From positions 62,001-126,000 of the forward strand of contig CP119310.1 of NCBI GenBank assembly GCA_029203185.1: a DNA stretch of 64,000 nt, in the 5' to 3' direction. The notes beneath the pieces were generated by a model. That model searched no databases, had not been told where the DNA came from, and saw nothing but the letters and a program-made list of their open reading frames with translations. Shown here one piece after another: positions 17,897 through 27,186 of this stretch; within the stretch, counting starts at the first letter, position 1, and each line of letters begins with the position of its first letter. The DNA comes from Candidatus Chryseobacterium colombiense (lineage in GTDB: Bacteria; Bacteroidota; Bacteroidia; Flavobacteriales; Weeksellaceae). A program made the translations under genes and the position numbers.

Positions 17897-18994
17897 ATGA
17901 AATTAAGAAATGTAATTTCGAAGATTGAAGAAAGAATACAGATCCGTCAGGCGGAAGATTTTGATAATGTGGGACTCTTATGCGGAGTTCCTGACCGTGA
18001 AATTTCCGGAATTTTAGTTTGTCATGATGCGCTGGAAAATGTTGTGGAGGAAGCTATAGAGAAAAACTGTAATTTGATCGTGTGTTTTCATCCTATTATT
18101 TTTTCAGGGCTAAAATCTATAACAGGTAAAAATTATGTTGAAAGGGCAGTCCTGAAAGCTATTGAAAATAAAATTGCTATTTATGCCATTCATACGGCTT
18201 TCGATAATGATTTCTTTGGGGTAAATGCGGGAATTTGCAATCAATTGGGATTAAAAAAATTAAAAATTCTTCAGCCTAAAAAGAATAATTTAAAACAATT
18301 AACGGTCTTCGTTCCCAAAGACTATTCTGAAAAGCTCAAAGAGGCTCTTTTTTCTGCCGGGGCTGGAAATATCGGTTTCTATGACGAATGCAGCTTTACA
18401 ATCAACGGAAACGGTACTTTCAGACCGATTGAAGGATCAAATCCGTTTTCTGGGCGGCATGATATCCGAGAAAATGCGGATGAGGATATGATTTCGGTAA
18501 TTTTTGAAGATTATAAGAAAGGGCAGATCATCAATGCGATGAAAACCGCACATCCTTATGAGGAGGTGGCCTATCAGATTTATAGTTTAGAAAATGACAA
18601 TCAGTATTCCGGATTAGGAATGTATGGAGATTTTGAAGAACCCATGGATGAAAAAGATTTCCTGAAATTCGTGAAGGAGAAATTTAATCTGGAAATGATC
18701 AGGCATTCTGACTTTAACCATAAAAAAATTAAAAGAGTAGGGGTTTTGGGTGGCTCCGGAGCAAGCGGAATACGATCTGCTTTATCTAAAAAATGTGATG
18801 CGTATTTAACAGGAGATGTAAAATACCATGATTTTTTCCTGGCAGAATCAAAAATGCTGATTTGTGATATAGGACATTTTGAATCAGAACAATTTGTAAC
18901 TCAACAATTATTTGAAATATTATCACAAAAATTTAGTACATTTGCAATCTCAAAATCTATTGAGAAAACAAATCCGGTAAATTATTTCATTTAA
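17897..18994 (+). CDS. Nif3-like dinuclear metal centre protein
   Basis: 365 residues, the long form of the NIF3/YbgI/YqfO family. N- and C-terminal halves form the dimetal site. Candidate ligands are the histidines in CFHP and HTAFD near the N-terminus and H and E in GHFESEQF near the C-terminus. A PII-like insert occupies roughly residues 125-235. Family members form toroidal hexamers; the biochemical role is not settled, with GTP cyclohydrolase-like or hydrolase activities suggested. I chose ATG 17897, because the open frame upstream overlaps a terminator. It is followed 4 bases later by the coiled-coil gene at 18999, a pairing typical of Bacteroidota, so they are surely one operon. Confidence 0.88.
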   Translation: MKLRNVISKIEERIQIRQAEDFDNVGLLCGVPDREISGILVCHDALENVVEEAIEKNCNLIVCFHPIIFSGLKSITGKNYVERAVLKAIENKIAIYAIHTAFDNDFFGVNAGICNQLGLKKLKILQPKKNNLKQLTVFVPKDYSEKLKEALFSAGAGNIGFYDECSFTINGNGTFRPIEGSNPFSGRHDIRENADEDMISVIFEDYKKGQIINAMKTAHPYEEVAYQIYSLENDNQYSGLGMYGDFEEPMDEKDFLKFVKEKFNLEMIRHSDFNHKKIKRVGVLGGSGASGIRSALSKKCDAYLTGDVKYHDFFLAESKMLICDIGHFESEQFVTQQLFEILSQKFSTFAISKSIEKTNPVNYFI

Positions 18995-18998
18995 ATAT

Positions 18999-19775
18999 AT
19001 GGCAAAAACCAACGATATTCCAGTTGAAGAGAAGTTAAGAGCTTTATACGATTTGCAAATCATTGATTCGAGATTGGACGAGATCCGAAATACAAGAGGA
19101 GAATTGCCAATCGAAGTAGAGGATCTTGAAATTGAAATCGAAGGTCTTGAAAAGAGAGCTGAAAAATTTCATGCAGATATCAAAGATCAGGAAGATCAGA
19201 TTAAGACAAAGCATGAAGTGATTAACCATGCAAAAACTTTAATTGAAAAATACAAGTCTCAGCAAGATAATGTAAGAAACAATAAAGAATTTGAAGCATT
19301 GGGTAAAGAGATTGAATATCAGGATCTTGAAATTCAGCTTTCAGAAAAAAGAATCAAAGAATTCGGAGCTAAAATTGCTCATAAAAATGAAACATTAAGT
19401 GAATTAAATGCTAAAATCGAGGATTTAAAAAATCACTTAAAATTCAAGAAAGAAGAGCTTGAAGGTCTTATTGCTGAAACTCAGAAAGAAGAAGAATATC
19501 TAATCGAGCAGTCTAAAGAATACGCTGCAAAAATTGATGACAGATTATTGGCTTCTTATAACAGAATCAGAACCAACTCTATCAACGGTCTTGCGGTAGT
19601 AGGTCTTGAAAGAGGAGCTCCAAAAGGATCTTTCTTTACGATTCCGCCTCAAAAGCAGATGGAAATTGCTCAGAGAAAGAAAATCATTATCGATGAGCAT
19701 TCAGGAAAAATCCTTGTAGATGACGAATTGGTAATGGAAGAAAACGAAAGAATGAAATCTGTAATTAAATTCTAA
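18999..19775 (+). CDS. DUF164-like coiled-coil protein lacking its zinc ribbon cysteines
   Basis: 258 residues. About residues 10-185 form a long alpha-helical coiled coil. The C-terminus (about 195-250, GSFFTIPPQKQMEI and KIIIDEHSGKILVD) aligns with the region that in this family is a C4 zinc ribbon with CxxC pairs. Here the entire protein contains no cysteine, so it cannot bind zinc by that motif although the surrounding fold residues are kept. Homologues are annotated as putative nucleic-acid-binding or secretion-linked coiled-coil proteins. It is in an operon with the Nif3 gene, suggesting a joint role. Confidence 0.8.
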   Translation: MAKTNDIPVEEKLRALYDLQIIDSRLDEIRNTRGELPIEVEDLEIEIEGLEKRAEKFHADIKDQEDQIKTKHEVINHAKTLIEKYKSQQDNVRNNKEFEALGKEIEYQDLEIQLSEKRIKEFGAKIAHKNETLSELNAKIEDLKNHLKFKKEELEGLIAETQKEEEYLIEQSKEYAAKIDDRLLASYNRIRTNSINGLAVVGLERGAPKGSFFTIPPQKQMEIAQRKKIIIDEHSGKILVDDELVMEENERMKSVIKF

Positions 19776-19801
19776 TTTATAATTACGATTTTAAATAATA
19801 T

Positions 19802-19833
19802 AAAAAGCTGTTTCAAAATTGAAACAGCTTTTT
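19802..19833 (+). terminator. Terminator of the Nif3 operon
   Basis: Arms of 15 bases (19802-19816 and 19819-19833) with a 2-base loop and a T-run. Confidence 0.8.
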
Positions 19834-19854
19834 TGTGCATTATGACTGTGGTTC

Positions 19855-19963
19855 TGTCATTCTGAATATAAACTGAAAGTTTACGAACAAAGTTCAGAAG
19901 TGTAATGAAGAATCTTATGTTGGTATGTACAGTTTAAAAGATTCTTCCTGCGTCAGAATGACA
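19855..19963. repeat. Dispersed REP-like inverted repeat, two arms
   Basis: Left arm starts TGTCATTCTGA (19855-19865) and ends AAGAATCTT (19908-19916). Right arm starts AAGATTCTT (19938-19946) and ends TCAGAATGACA (19953-19963). The ends are mutually complementary and match the copies at 23393 and 30061. It sits between two terminators, outside genes. Confidence 0.7.
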
Positions 19964-19972
19964 ACGTAAATA

Positions 19973-20000
19973 AAAAACCGCTTCTACCGAAGCGGTTTTT
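19973..20000. terminator. Terminator after the acyl-CoA ligase gene
   Basis: Arms AAAAACCGCTTC and GAAGCGGTTTTT with a TACC loop, 3 bases past the minus-strand stop at 20004. Confidence 0.8.
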
Positions 20001-20003
20001 GTA

Positions 20004-21782
20004 TTATTCGTGATGTTCATACATCTTATTGTAAAGGTCCATAAATTTCTCTTTAATGGCTTTTCTCTTCAGCTTTAAGGTTGGTGTTAAAAGTCCGGCA
20101 TCAATACTCCAGACTTCAGGGGTTAATTCAATTTTCTTGATTTTCTCCCAGTTTCCAAGATGGGCGTTAATGCCATCAATTTCTTTTTCAATTCTTTCTT
20201 TCAGTTCTGGGCTTTTTGCAATTTCCTGAGGAGTAGAACCAATATTTAAACTATTTCTCATGGCCCAGCTTTTCGCAAATTCAAAATCGGGCTGTATCAA
20301 TGCACATGGCATTTTTTCTCCATCACCTACCACCATGATCTGTTCGATAAATTTGGAGGCTTTTGCCAAATTCTCAATCGTTTGAGGTGCAATATATTTA
20401 CCTCCGGAAGTTTTAAACATTTCCTTTTTACGGTCGGTAATCTGTAGAAAGCCATCACTGTCGATAAGTCCGATATCGCCGGTTTTGAAATATCCGTCAC
20501 TCGTAAAGGCTTCTTTGGTCATTTCGTCGTTTTTGAAATATCCTTTAAATACAGAAGGTCCTTTTACTGTAATTTCGCCATCTTCCTGGATTTTTACACT
20601 CAAATTATCCAAAGGATGTCCTACCGTTCCGATTTTCATTTTATCAAAACTGTTTACAGAGATTACCGGTGAGGTTTCTGTAAGTCCGTAACCCTCCAGG
20701 ATAGGAATTCCTGCATTCTGGAACATTAAATTTAATCTTGTAGATAAAGCGGCAGAACCTGAAACCAATGTGATGATTTCTCCTCCTAACCCTTCTCTCC
20801 ATTTTTTGAATACAAGCTTGTCTGCAATAATTTCCTGCAGACCAGAAGGTTTTGAAACCGTTTTCTTTTTCGTAATGATATTAAGAGCCCAGAAGAAGAT
20901 TTTTGATTTCAAACCTCCTGCTGAAGATCCGGTATTGTAGATTTTATCATATACTTTTTCTACCAGTCTTGGAACGACACTCATGTAGTGAGGTTTCACT
21001 TCTTTTACGTTGTCTCCCATTTTATCAATGCTTTCGGCAAAATAAATGGAAAATCCGTTATACTGGAAAAGATAGAAAAGCATTCTTTCAAAAATATGAC
21101 AGATCGGTAAAAAGCTAAGAACTCTTGTGTCTTTGTAATCTAGGCTTCTCTTTTTAGGAATTCTTGGTATAGAGCCTAAAACATTGGACACGATATTGTC
21201 ATGAGTAAGCATTACGCCTTTTGGTCTTCCCGTTGTTCCCGAAGTATAAATAATGGTCGCCAAATCATCCGGATTAATGGCTTTTGAAAGGTCATCTACT
21301 TCAATCTGAGTGGAATCGTCTTCTCCTAAATCTAATATTTCTCTCCAATTGGCGGCCCCGCTTACATTGTCAAATGTGAAAATGCCCTGCAACGAAGGAA
21401 TATTGTGTTTTACCTTCATTACTTTACTGAGAAGGTCTTTATCAGATACAAAACAATACTTTATTTCTGCATTATTAAAGATAAACTCATAGTCTTCCGG
21501 CGAAATACTTGGATAAACAGGCACGGAAACGACTCCAATTTGTGAAAGCCCCAAATCCATAATGGCCCATTCTGTACGGGAATTGGTGGTGATTAAAGCA
21601 ATCTTGTCCCCTGGATTGATTCCCAATTTTAAAAGTCCGCGAGAAATCTTATTCCCTTCATTGATAAACTCTTGTGTGGATGTTTTTTTCCATTCACCAT
21701 GATATTTAGTCACAAACATATCAGATTTTGGAAATTTTTCTAAAGCGTGATATGGTATGTCAAATAATCTCTTGATCGTCAT
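20004..21782 (-). CDS. Long-chain fatty acid-CoA ligase (AMP-forming)
   Basis: 592 residues of the ANL adenylate-forming superfamily, long-chain type. Motifs include the ATP loop IIYTSGTTGRPKGVM (about 175-190), EGYGLTETSP, GYFKTGDIG and the C-terminal DRKKEMFKTSGGKYIAP. It makes acyl-AMP and then acyl-CoA from a free fatty acid, feeding beta-oxidation or lipid synthesis at the inner membrane. It is divergent from an acyl-CoA dehydrogenase (242-base spacer), consistent with a fatty-acid use locus. A TATATTTA box on the minus strand (21817-21810) may be its -7 element. No lipoprotein or membrane segment. Substrate chain length is not readable. Confidence 0.9.
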   Translation of the reverse strand: MTIKRLFDIPYHALEKFPKSDMFVTKYHGEWKKTSTQEFINEGNKISRGLLKLGINPGDKIALITTNSRTEWAIMDLGLSQIGVVSVPVYPSISPEDYEFIFNNAEIKYCFVSDKDLLSKVMKVKHNIPSLQGIFTFDNVSGAANWREILDLGEDDSTQIEVDDLSKAINPDDLATIIYTSGTTGRPKGVMLTHDNIVSNVLGSIPRIPKKRSLDYKDTRVLSFLPICHIFERMLFYLFQYNGFSIYFAESIDKMGDNVKEVKPHYMSVVPRLVEKVYDKIYNTGSSAGGLKSKIFFWALNIITKKKTVSKPSGLQEIIADKLVFKKWREGLGGEIITLVSGSAALSTRLNLMFQNAGIPILEGYGLTETSPVISVNSFDKMKIGTVGHPLDNLSVKIQEDGEITVKGPSVFKGYFKNDEMTKEAFTSDGYFKTGDIGLIDSDGFLQITDRKKEMFKTSGGKYIAPQTIENLAKASKFIEQIMVVGDGEKMPCALIQPDFEFAKSWAMRNSLNIGSTPQEIAKSPELKERIEKEIDGINAHLGNWEKIKKIELTPEVWSIDAGLLTPTLKLKRKAIKEKFMDLYNKMYEHHE

Positions 21783-21990
21783 GATTCTTTACGTGTAATT
21801 TAATAATTTTAAATATAAGCATTTTTTTTAATTGGGGAAATTGGAAGTGATTATTTAGAAATTAATAAAATGTATGCCATAATACATTTAATAATTCAAA
21901 CTTAATTTATATATGGTGAATATTTAAAAATAGGGCTTATTTCTTGATGTAGCCTAATTTGTGATTCTATTTTCAGATTTGCTCAAAAAG

Positions 21991-22002
21991 TGTAAATTAG
22001 CG
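21991..22002 (+). promoter_or_regulatory. Possible variant -7 element for the acyl-CoA dehydrogenase
   Basis: TGTAAATTAGCG, 22 bases before the ATG, is identical to 12 bases at 58951-58962 upstream of the M36 peptidase gene. TAAATTAG resembles TAnnTTTG with one change. No -33 TTG at the usual spacing. Confidence 0.35.
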
Positions 22003-22024
22003 ACCATCTAATTATTCAATTTTT

Positions 22025-23164
22025 ATGGACTTTAATTTATCAGAAGAACAGCTGATGATTCAGCAGGCAGCGAGAGACTTTGCTCAAAACGAACTATTAC
22101 CGGGAGTAATCGAAAGAGACCGCGACCAGAAGTTTCCTGCAGAACAGGTGAAGAAAATGGGAGAAATGGGACTTTTGGGGATGATGGTAGATCCTAAATA
22201 CGGAGGTGCAGGAATGGATAGCGTTTCTTACGTTTTGGCAATGGAAGAGATTGCAAAAATTGATGCTTCTGCAGCTGTTGTAATGTCTGTAAATAACTCA
22301 TTGGTATGTGCAGGGCTTGAAAAATTCGCTTCTGAAGAACAAAAGGTAAAATACCTTACTCCTCTTGCAAGCGGACAGGTAATCGGAGCATTTGCTTTGT
22401 CTGAGCCTGAAGCCGGATCTGATGCAACTTCTCAGAAAACAACTGCGGAAGATAAAGGAGATCACTACTTATTAAACGGGATCAAAAACTGGATTACCAA
22501 TGGTGGTACTGCAACTTATTATATCGTAATTGCACAGACTGATCCTGAGAAAAAACATAAAGGAATCAATGCTTTCATCGTTGAAAGAGGTTGGGAAGGT
22601 TTCGAAATCGGAACTAAAGAAGATAAATTAGGAATCAGAGGAAGTGATACGCATTCTTTGATCTTCAACAACGTAAAAATACCTAAAGAAAACAGAATCG
22701 GGGAAGACGGTTTCGGATTCAATTTCGCAATGGCTGTTCTGAACGGAGGTAGAATCGGTATTGCTTCTCAGGCTTTAGGAATTGCTTCCGGAGCTTATGA
22801 ATTAGCTTTGAAGTATGCTAAAACAAGAAAAGCTTTCAAAACGGAGATTATCAATCACCAGGCGATTGCATTTAAATTGGCGGATATGGCAACTCAGATC
22901 ACTGCAGCAAGAATGCTTTGCTTTAAAGCTGCTTGTGAGAAGGATGCCGGAAAAGATATTTCTGAAAGCGGAGCGATGGCAAAATTATACGCTTCTCAAG
23001 TGGCAATGGATACAACCATTGAAGCGGTACAAATTCACGGTGGATACGGATATGTAAAAGAATATCATGTAGAAAGAATGATGAGAGATGCGAAAATCAC
23101 TCAGATCTATGAAGGAACTTCTGAAATCCAGAAGATCGTAATATCAAGAAGCATTGCAAAGTAA
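22025..23164 (+). CDS. Acyl-CoA dehydrogenase
   Basis: 379 residues, standard for the family: N-terminal helical domain, middle beta domain (FALSEPEAGSDA near 120-131 and WITNGG) and C-terminal helical domain. The catalytic base is E363 in IYEGTSEIQK, the position used by short/medium-chain enzymes. It oxidises acyl-CoA to trans-2-enoyl-CoA using FAD and passes electrons to ETF; no ETF gene is present here. Divergent from the acyl-CoA ligase at 20004-21782, together forming the first two steps of fatty-acid breakdown. Codon use is biased in the manner of well-expressed genes. Confidence 0.93.
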   Translation: MDFNLSEEQLMIQQAARDFAQNELLPGVIERDRDQKFPAEQVKKMGEMGLLGMMVDPKYGGAGMDSVSYVLAMEEIAKIDASAAVVMSVNNSLVCAGLEKFASEEQKVKYLTPLASGQVIGAFALSEPEAGSDATSQKTTAEDKGDHYLLNGIKNWITNGGTATYYIVIAQTDPEKKHKGINAFIVERGWEGFEIGTKEDKLGIRGSDTHSLIFNNVKIPKENRIGEDGFGFNFAMAVLNGGRIGIASQALGIASGAYELALKYAKTRKAFKTEIINHQAIAFKLADMATQITAARMLCFKAACEKDAGKDISESGAMAKLYASQVAMDTTIEAVQIHGGYGYVKEYHVERMMRDAKITQIYEGTSEIQKIVISRSIAK

Positions 23165-23189
23165 TTGCTTAATTATATATTGAAATAGT

Positions 23190-23217
23190 AAAAGGCTCTC
23201 AGATTGAGAGCCTTTTT
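23190..23217 (+). terminator. Terminator of the acyl-CoA dehydrogenase gene
   Basis: Arms AAAAGGCTCTCA and TGAGAGCCTTTT with a GAT loop and T-run. Confidence 0.8.
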
Positions 23218-23392
23218 ACTTTTACACGAACCACAAAAATTAATAATATATTTATTTTACTTTTCCGGGATTGATTCTTTCCTTTACCGTTTAAGGTTTT
23301 ATTTTTCTATACCTAAAGTTAGGAAGAATTTATGGCTTGATAAATGAAATCCGATTAAAATAAAATTAAAAAAGATAAAACATCAAAACTGC

Positions 23393-23453
23393 CATTCTGA
23401 CGAAGGAAGAATCTCAACTGTTGATAAAAGATTCTTCCTTTGTCAGAATGACA
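23393..23453. repeat. Dispersed REP-like inverted repeat, nearly perfect hairpin
   Basis: Left arm 23393-23414 (CATTCTGACGAAGGAAGAAT then CT) pairs with right arm 23429-23451 (AGATTCTTCC to TCAGAATG) with one mismatch and a loop of about 15 bases. Same family as the copies at 17, 19855 and 30061. The remaining spacer (about 23222-23392) holds nothing I can identify. Confidence 0.75.
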
Positions 23454-23487
23454 AATAGGTATAAAGAGTTCGTGTTTTTAGATGAAC

Positions 23488-24426
23488 TTACATTAAGTTA
23501 GAATCGTTATTAGGAGTGTTTTTATTTCTCTTTTTATAAAAGTAATATCCAATACCAATAATTAAAAATAGAGGCCATAATGGGAGAATAAATAAGAAAA
23601 TAGACATGATCACATCCCAGCCGGAAGAAACGGCAGCAAATGTTTTTTCTCCGAATGTTTTGGATTCCTTATTTTCAGTGTAGCTGCCTTCTTTTCCGTA
23701 TAGCGTGATGTCAACTTCACACATGGTATTCTGAACAAAATCCTGACCTGAAACTTCAATCCCTTTGTTTTCAACCGTACCGATATTGTAGCTGAGATCT
23801 TCCATCAGATATTCAAATTTTTGAATAGGAACTCTTACTTTAAGATAAGCAATTTTCTTATCGTTGTTATTTAATGAAGTATTTTCACTTTTTATAAAAC
23901 CATCATATTTTTTCACTTCTTCTTTCACAGTTTCTCTTGCAAGTTCCGGATCATTTACGGTTAATTCCAGTACGCCTGTTTTTACCATTTTATTTTTCGA
24001 AACATTCAGCTCGTAGTTTTCACTTTTAGGTTTGTCTTTGTAAACAATTTTAGTTTCTTTAATAACTTTCGGAGCCGGAACATTAACAACAATTTTTTCC
24101 TCTTTTTTTGCAGAATCTTTTTTTTCTTTTTTAGATTCCAGTTTTACCGATGAAATTTTATCGGAAAGAGAATCCACCATTTTTGAAGTATTTCCAAACT
24201 GCTCTTTTACCTTTTCTTTGGTGTTTTCAAAATCTTTAATTTTAATATCGGCAGAATCCAAAGCAGCATTGGCTTGATCGCTAACTTTATTGATTTTATC
24301 TGAAGCTACGGAAGCCACACTATCAGCTGAATTTACAACGTTTTCAAGATGAGATGCTGTTGTTTCCCCTTTTTTACACATGATAAACGTGCTTGATAAA
24401 GCAACCAGTAAGATGAATTTTTTCAT
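23488..24426 (-). CDS. DUF4349 lipoprotein
   Basis: 312 residues. The N-terminus is a lipoprotein signal with the lipid-modified cysteine at 17 (TFIMCKK). A coiled, Lys/Glu/Ser-rich region (about 25-130) is followed by the DUF4349 domain (about 140-260, with VKTGVLELTVNDPE and KVRVPIQKFEYLMEDL). A C-terminal transmembrane helix (about 270-300) precedes a basic tail. Thus it carries both a lipid anchor and a membrane span, as is usual for DUF4349 proteins. Function is unknown; an envelope-associated role is inferred. Start ATG at 24426. Confidence 0.85.
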   Translation of the reverse strand: MKKFILLVALSSTFIMCKKGETTASHLENVVNSADSVASVASDKINKVSDQANAALDSADIKIKDFENTKEKVKEQFGNTSKMVDSLSDKISSVKLESKKEKKDSAKKEEKIVVNVPAPKVIKETKIVYKDKPKSENYELNVSKNKMVKTGVLELTVNDPELARETVKEEVKKYDGFIKSENTSLNNNDKKIAYLKVRVPIQKFEYLMEDLSYNIGTVENKGIEVSGQDFVQNTMCEVDITLYGKEGSYTENKESKTFGEKTFAAVSSGWDVIMSIFLFILPLWPLFLIIGIGYYFYKKRNKNTPNNDSNLM

Positions 24427-24576
24427 AACATTAATTTTTTCGATGTGGTAAAATTAGGAGGGAAGATTTTGTAAAGATTGTAAAGGAATAGTTTATTCGA
24501 TGTAAAGTATTAATGTGCTGATTTCTATTGTTTTGTAAAATGATCTTGAATGTTTTACAAAGATTTTTGAATGTAA

Positions 24577-24600
24577 AAAGCCCCTTTTAAAGAGGCTTTA
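24577..24600. terminator. Probable terminator after the small membrane protein gene
   Basis: AAAGCCCCTTT and AAAGAGGCTTT pair with one mismatch and are flanked by A and T runs. Lies between two minus-strand genes. Confidence 0.5.
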
Positions 24601-24645
24601 TTGTTTTTGGAAATAGAGAATTATAAAATGTTATAAAGGCGGATA

Positions 24646-25122
24646 TTAATCATTTATTTTTTGTTCTCTTATTTTTGGTTTTTTAAGTATAAAATATAAT
24701 AATATAAAAATAATAATCTCACTCACGAAAATATATAAATTGTAGTTTAAATCCTCACCTTCATACAGGAGAGGTTTTGGATGAGACATGGCATTATATG
24801 CTCCTTGATATATCCATTTTAAAAATAATGTTCTTGAAATTGATGCAATGATAGAGGAGACTAAAAATAATAATATGATAAAAATTTTAAGTCCATTGTG
24901 TTGAATTTTAAATTTAATCCATAAAATTAAACTTAAAATTGGAATCACTGAAAGGACTAATCCAAAGAAAAATGTTTGAGATAATTGAGCATATAGTGTT
25001 CTGTATTGAATTTCCAATTCTGGAATTAAACCTAGAAAAAAATTTAAAAAGCTTTGATAATTATTAAAGCCAATAAGGAAAAATAATATTGAAGTAATTC
25101 CGATTAAAATTTTGGTTTTCAA
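24646..25122 (-). CDS. Hypothetical four-helix membrane protein
   Basis: 158 residues with about four hydrophobic segments (6-32, 47-68, 77-97 and 128-146) and a charged C-terminus KKPKIREQKIND. No family recognised. The only plausible start is TTG at 25122: there is no in-frame ATG between it and the stop codon 18 bases upstream, and the next internal Met is deep in the protein. Composition is very AT-rich. It is monocistronic as far as visible. Confidence 0.6.
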   Translation of the reverse strand: MKTKILIGITSILFFLIGFNNYQSFLNFFLGLIPELEIQYRTLYAQLSQTFFFGLVLSVIPILSLILWIKFKIQHNGLKIFIILLFLVSSIIASISRTLFLKWIYQGAYNAMSHPKPLLYEGEDLNYNLYIFVSEIIIFILLYFILKKPKIREQKIND

Positions 25123-25289
25123 TGGTGTTTTTTTATATGATTATTCTTGATGCGTAAATGTAAGATTATTTAAGAAAAAATAAATAAGTAGCTATTATAT
25201 TGGAGCAAATAAGTTCAGATTTCTGATGTACCAATAAAAAATCCGCAGAAAATTCCACGGATTATATTGATAAAAGCTTTATTATTTAA

Positions 25290-26885
25290 TTAAGCATTCC
25301 TAAACTCACTGATAAAATGAAGCTTCACATTCGGGAACTTCTCCTGTGTCATGTGAATCGTGAAAGAAGAGTCAGCTAAGAAAACCAACTGGTTGTATTT
25401 ATCTCTTGCCAGGAATCTCTGCTTCAATCTCGCAAATTCTTTAAATTCATCTGATTTTTCATCAGCTTCTACCCAACACGCTTTGTGCATAGAAAGTGGT
25501 TCATAAGTACATTTTGCACCATATTCATGCTCTAAACGATATTGGATAACTTCGTACTGAAGTGCTCCTACTGTTCCGATGATCTTTCTGTTATTCATTT
25601 CAAGTGTAAACAACTGAGCAACACCTTCATCCATCAACTGATCGATACCTTTTGCCAATTGTTTTGCCTTTAATGGATCATTATTGTTGATATATCTGAA
25701 ATGTTCCGGAGAGAAGCTTGGAATACCTTTGAAACTTAGTTTTTCACCACCTGTTAAAGTGTCACCGATCCTGAAACTTCCTGTATCGTGAAGACCTACA
25801 ATATCTCCGGGAAAACTTTCGTCTACCACTTCTTTTTTATCAGCAAAGAATGCATTCGGTGAAGAGAACTTCATTTTCTTTCCTTCTCTTACCAACAGAT
25901 AATTTTCGTTTCTTTTGAAAGTTCCTGAAACAATTTTTACGAAAGCTAAACGGTCTCTGTGTTTCGGGTCCATATTGGCGTGGATCTTGAAAACAAATCC
26001 AGTGAAAGTGCTTTCTTCAGGCTTCACAAGACGAGTGTCACTTTCTTTTGGCTGAGGCATCGGAGCAATGTCAATAAAAGCATCGAGTAATTCACGGACT
26101 CCAAAATTATTTAAGGCAGAACCAAAGAAAACCGGCTGTAAATCACCCTTCATATAATCTTCACGGTTAAATTCAGGATAGACAGATTGAACAAGATCTA
26201 ATTCTTCTCTTAAAGTAGCAGCTGCTTTTTCACCGATCACTTCATCGATGGAAGCATCGTTAATATCATCAAACTTAATCGCTTCTCCAACTTTCTGTTT
26301 TTTCTCTTCTAAAAACAATTGAATGTTGTTTTCCCAGATGTTGTAAATTCCCTGGAAATCACTTCCCATACCGATCGGTAAAGAAAGCGGACAAACTGTT
26401 AATCCTAATTTCTGTTCCACTTCATCCAGCAAATCGAAAGCATCTTTACCTTCACGGTCAAGCTTATTGATGAAAACCAACATGGGGATGTTTCTCATTC
26501 TGCAAACCTGAACCAATTTTTCAGTCTGTTCCTCAACCCCTTTTGCAACGTCGATAACAACGATTACGGAATCTACGGCAGTTAAAGTTCTGTACGTATC
26601 TTCAGCAAAATCCTTGTGACCCGGCGTATCCAGAATGTTAATTTTGTGATCTCTGTATTCAAAAGCCAACACGGAAGTTGCCACGGAGATTCCTCTCTGT
26701 CTTTCAATTTCCATGAAGTCGGAGGTAGCTCCTTTTTTTATCTTGTTGGATTTTACCGCACCTGCTTCCTGAATCGCGCCCCCGAAAAGGAGTAACTTCT
26801 CCGTCAACGTGGTTTTTCCGGCATCGGGGTGAGAGATAATCCCGAAGGTTTTTCTTTTTTCTATTTCTTTGATTAAGTCTGACAT
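25290..26885 (-). CDS. prfC: Peptide chain release factor 3
   Basis: 531 residues, standard RF3 length. The GTPase domain has the P-loop SHPDAGKTTLTEK (18-30), DTPGHKDFAEDTYRTL and NKLDREG. The RF3-specific domain II and III follow, with GTVGALQYEVIQYRLEHEYG. It binds GTP and recycles RF1 and RF2 from ribosomes after peptide release in the cytoplasm. EF-G or TypA is excluded by the RF3-specific C-terminus. Monocistronic; a weak hairpin (AATCCG/CGGATT near 25247-25264) follows the stop. Start ATG at 26885. Confidence 0.95.
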   Translation of the reverse strand: MSDLIKEIEKRKTFGIISHPDAGKTTLTEKLLLFGGAIQEAGAVKSNKIKKGATSDFMEIERQRGISVATSVLAFEYRDHKINILDTPGHKDFAEDTYRTLTAVDSVIVVIDVAKGVEEQTEKLVQVCRMRNIPMLVFINKLDREGKDAFDLLDEVEQKLGLTVCPLSLPIGMGSDFQGIYNIWENNIQLFLEEKKQKVGEAIKFDDINDASIDEVIGEKAAATLREELDLVQSVYPEFNREDYMKGDLQPVFFGSALNNFGVRELLDAFIDIAPMPQPKESDTRLVKPEESTFTGFVFKIHANMDPKHRDRLAFVKIVSGTFKRNENYLLVREGKKMKFSSPNAFFADKKEVVDESFPGDIVGLHDTGSFRIGDTLTGGEKLSFKGIPSFSPEHFRYINNNDPLKAKQLAKGIDQLMDEGVAQLFTLEMNNRKIIGTVGALQYEVIQYRLEHEYGAKCTYEPLSMHKACWVEADEKSDEFKEFARLKQRFLARDKYNQLVFLADSSFTIHMTQEKFPNVKLHFISEFRNA

Positions 26886-27186
26886 ATCGTATTTTGAAGT
26901 TGCAAAAATCGTGAATTTTGTCGAATCCTGAAAATTGAATTTATTTTAACCACAAAAGTTATAAAAGCTATTGTTTTAATGACGAGTTTGTTTAAATTTT
27001 TTGAACATTTATTTGAACCATGTAAGATGTATTGAGCTGTTAAGTTAATTAATAAAATCAAAGATTTTTAAGAAGCCTAAAATACTTAAAGTGAAGCTCA
27101 ATTTAATATTCTGAAAATCTTAAAACATCTTAATGGTAAAATTAAATAGTAGTTAAAAATCTTGTGATGAATTCTGAAGCATTTAA
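26886..27186. other. Intergenic region without recognised gene
   Basis: These 301 bases separate prfC and the MFS gene, both on the minus strand. I see only an 11-base inverted repeat AAGATTTTTAA (27061-27071) with TTAAAAATCTT (27153-27163), which in such AT-rich DNA may be chance, and presumably the prfC promoter. Confidence 0.4.
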
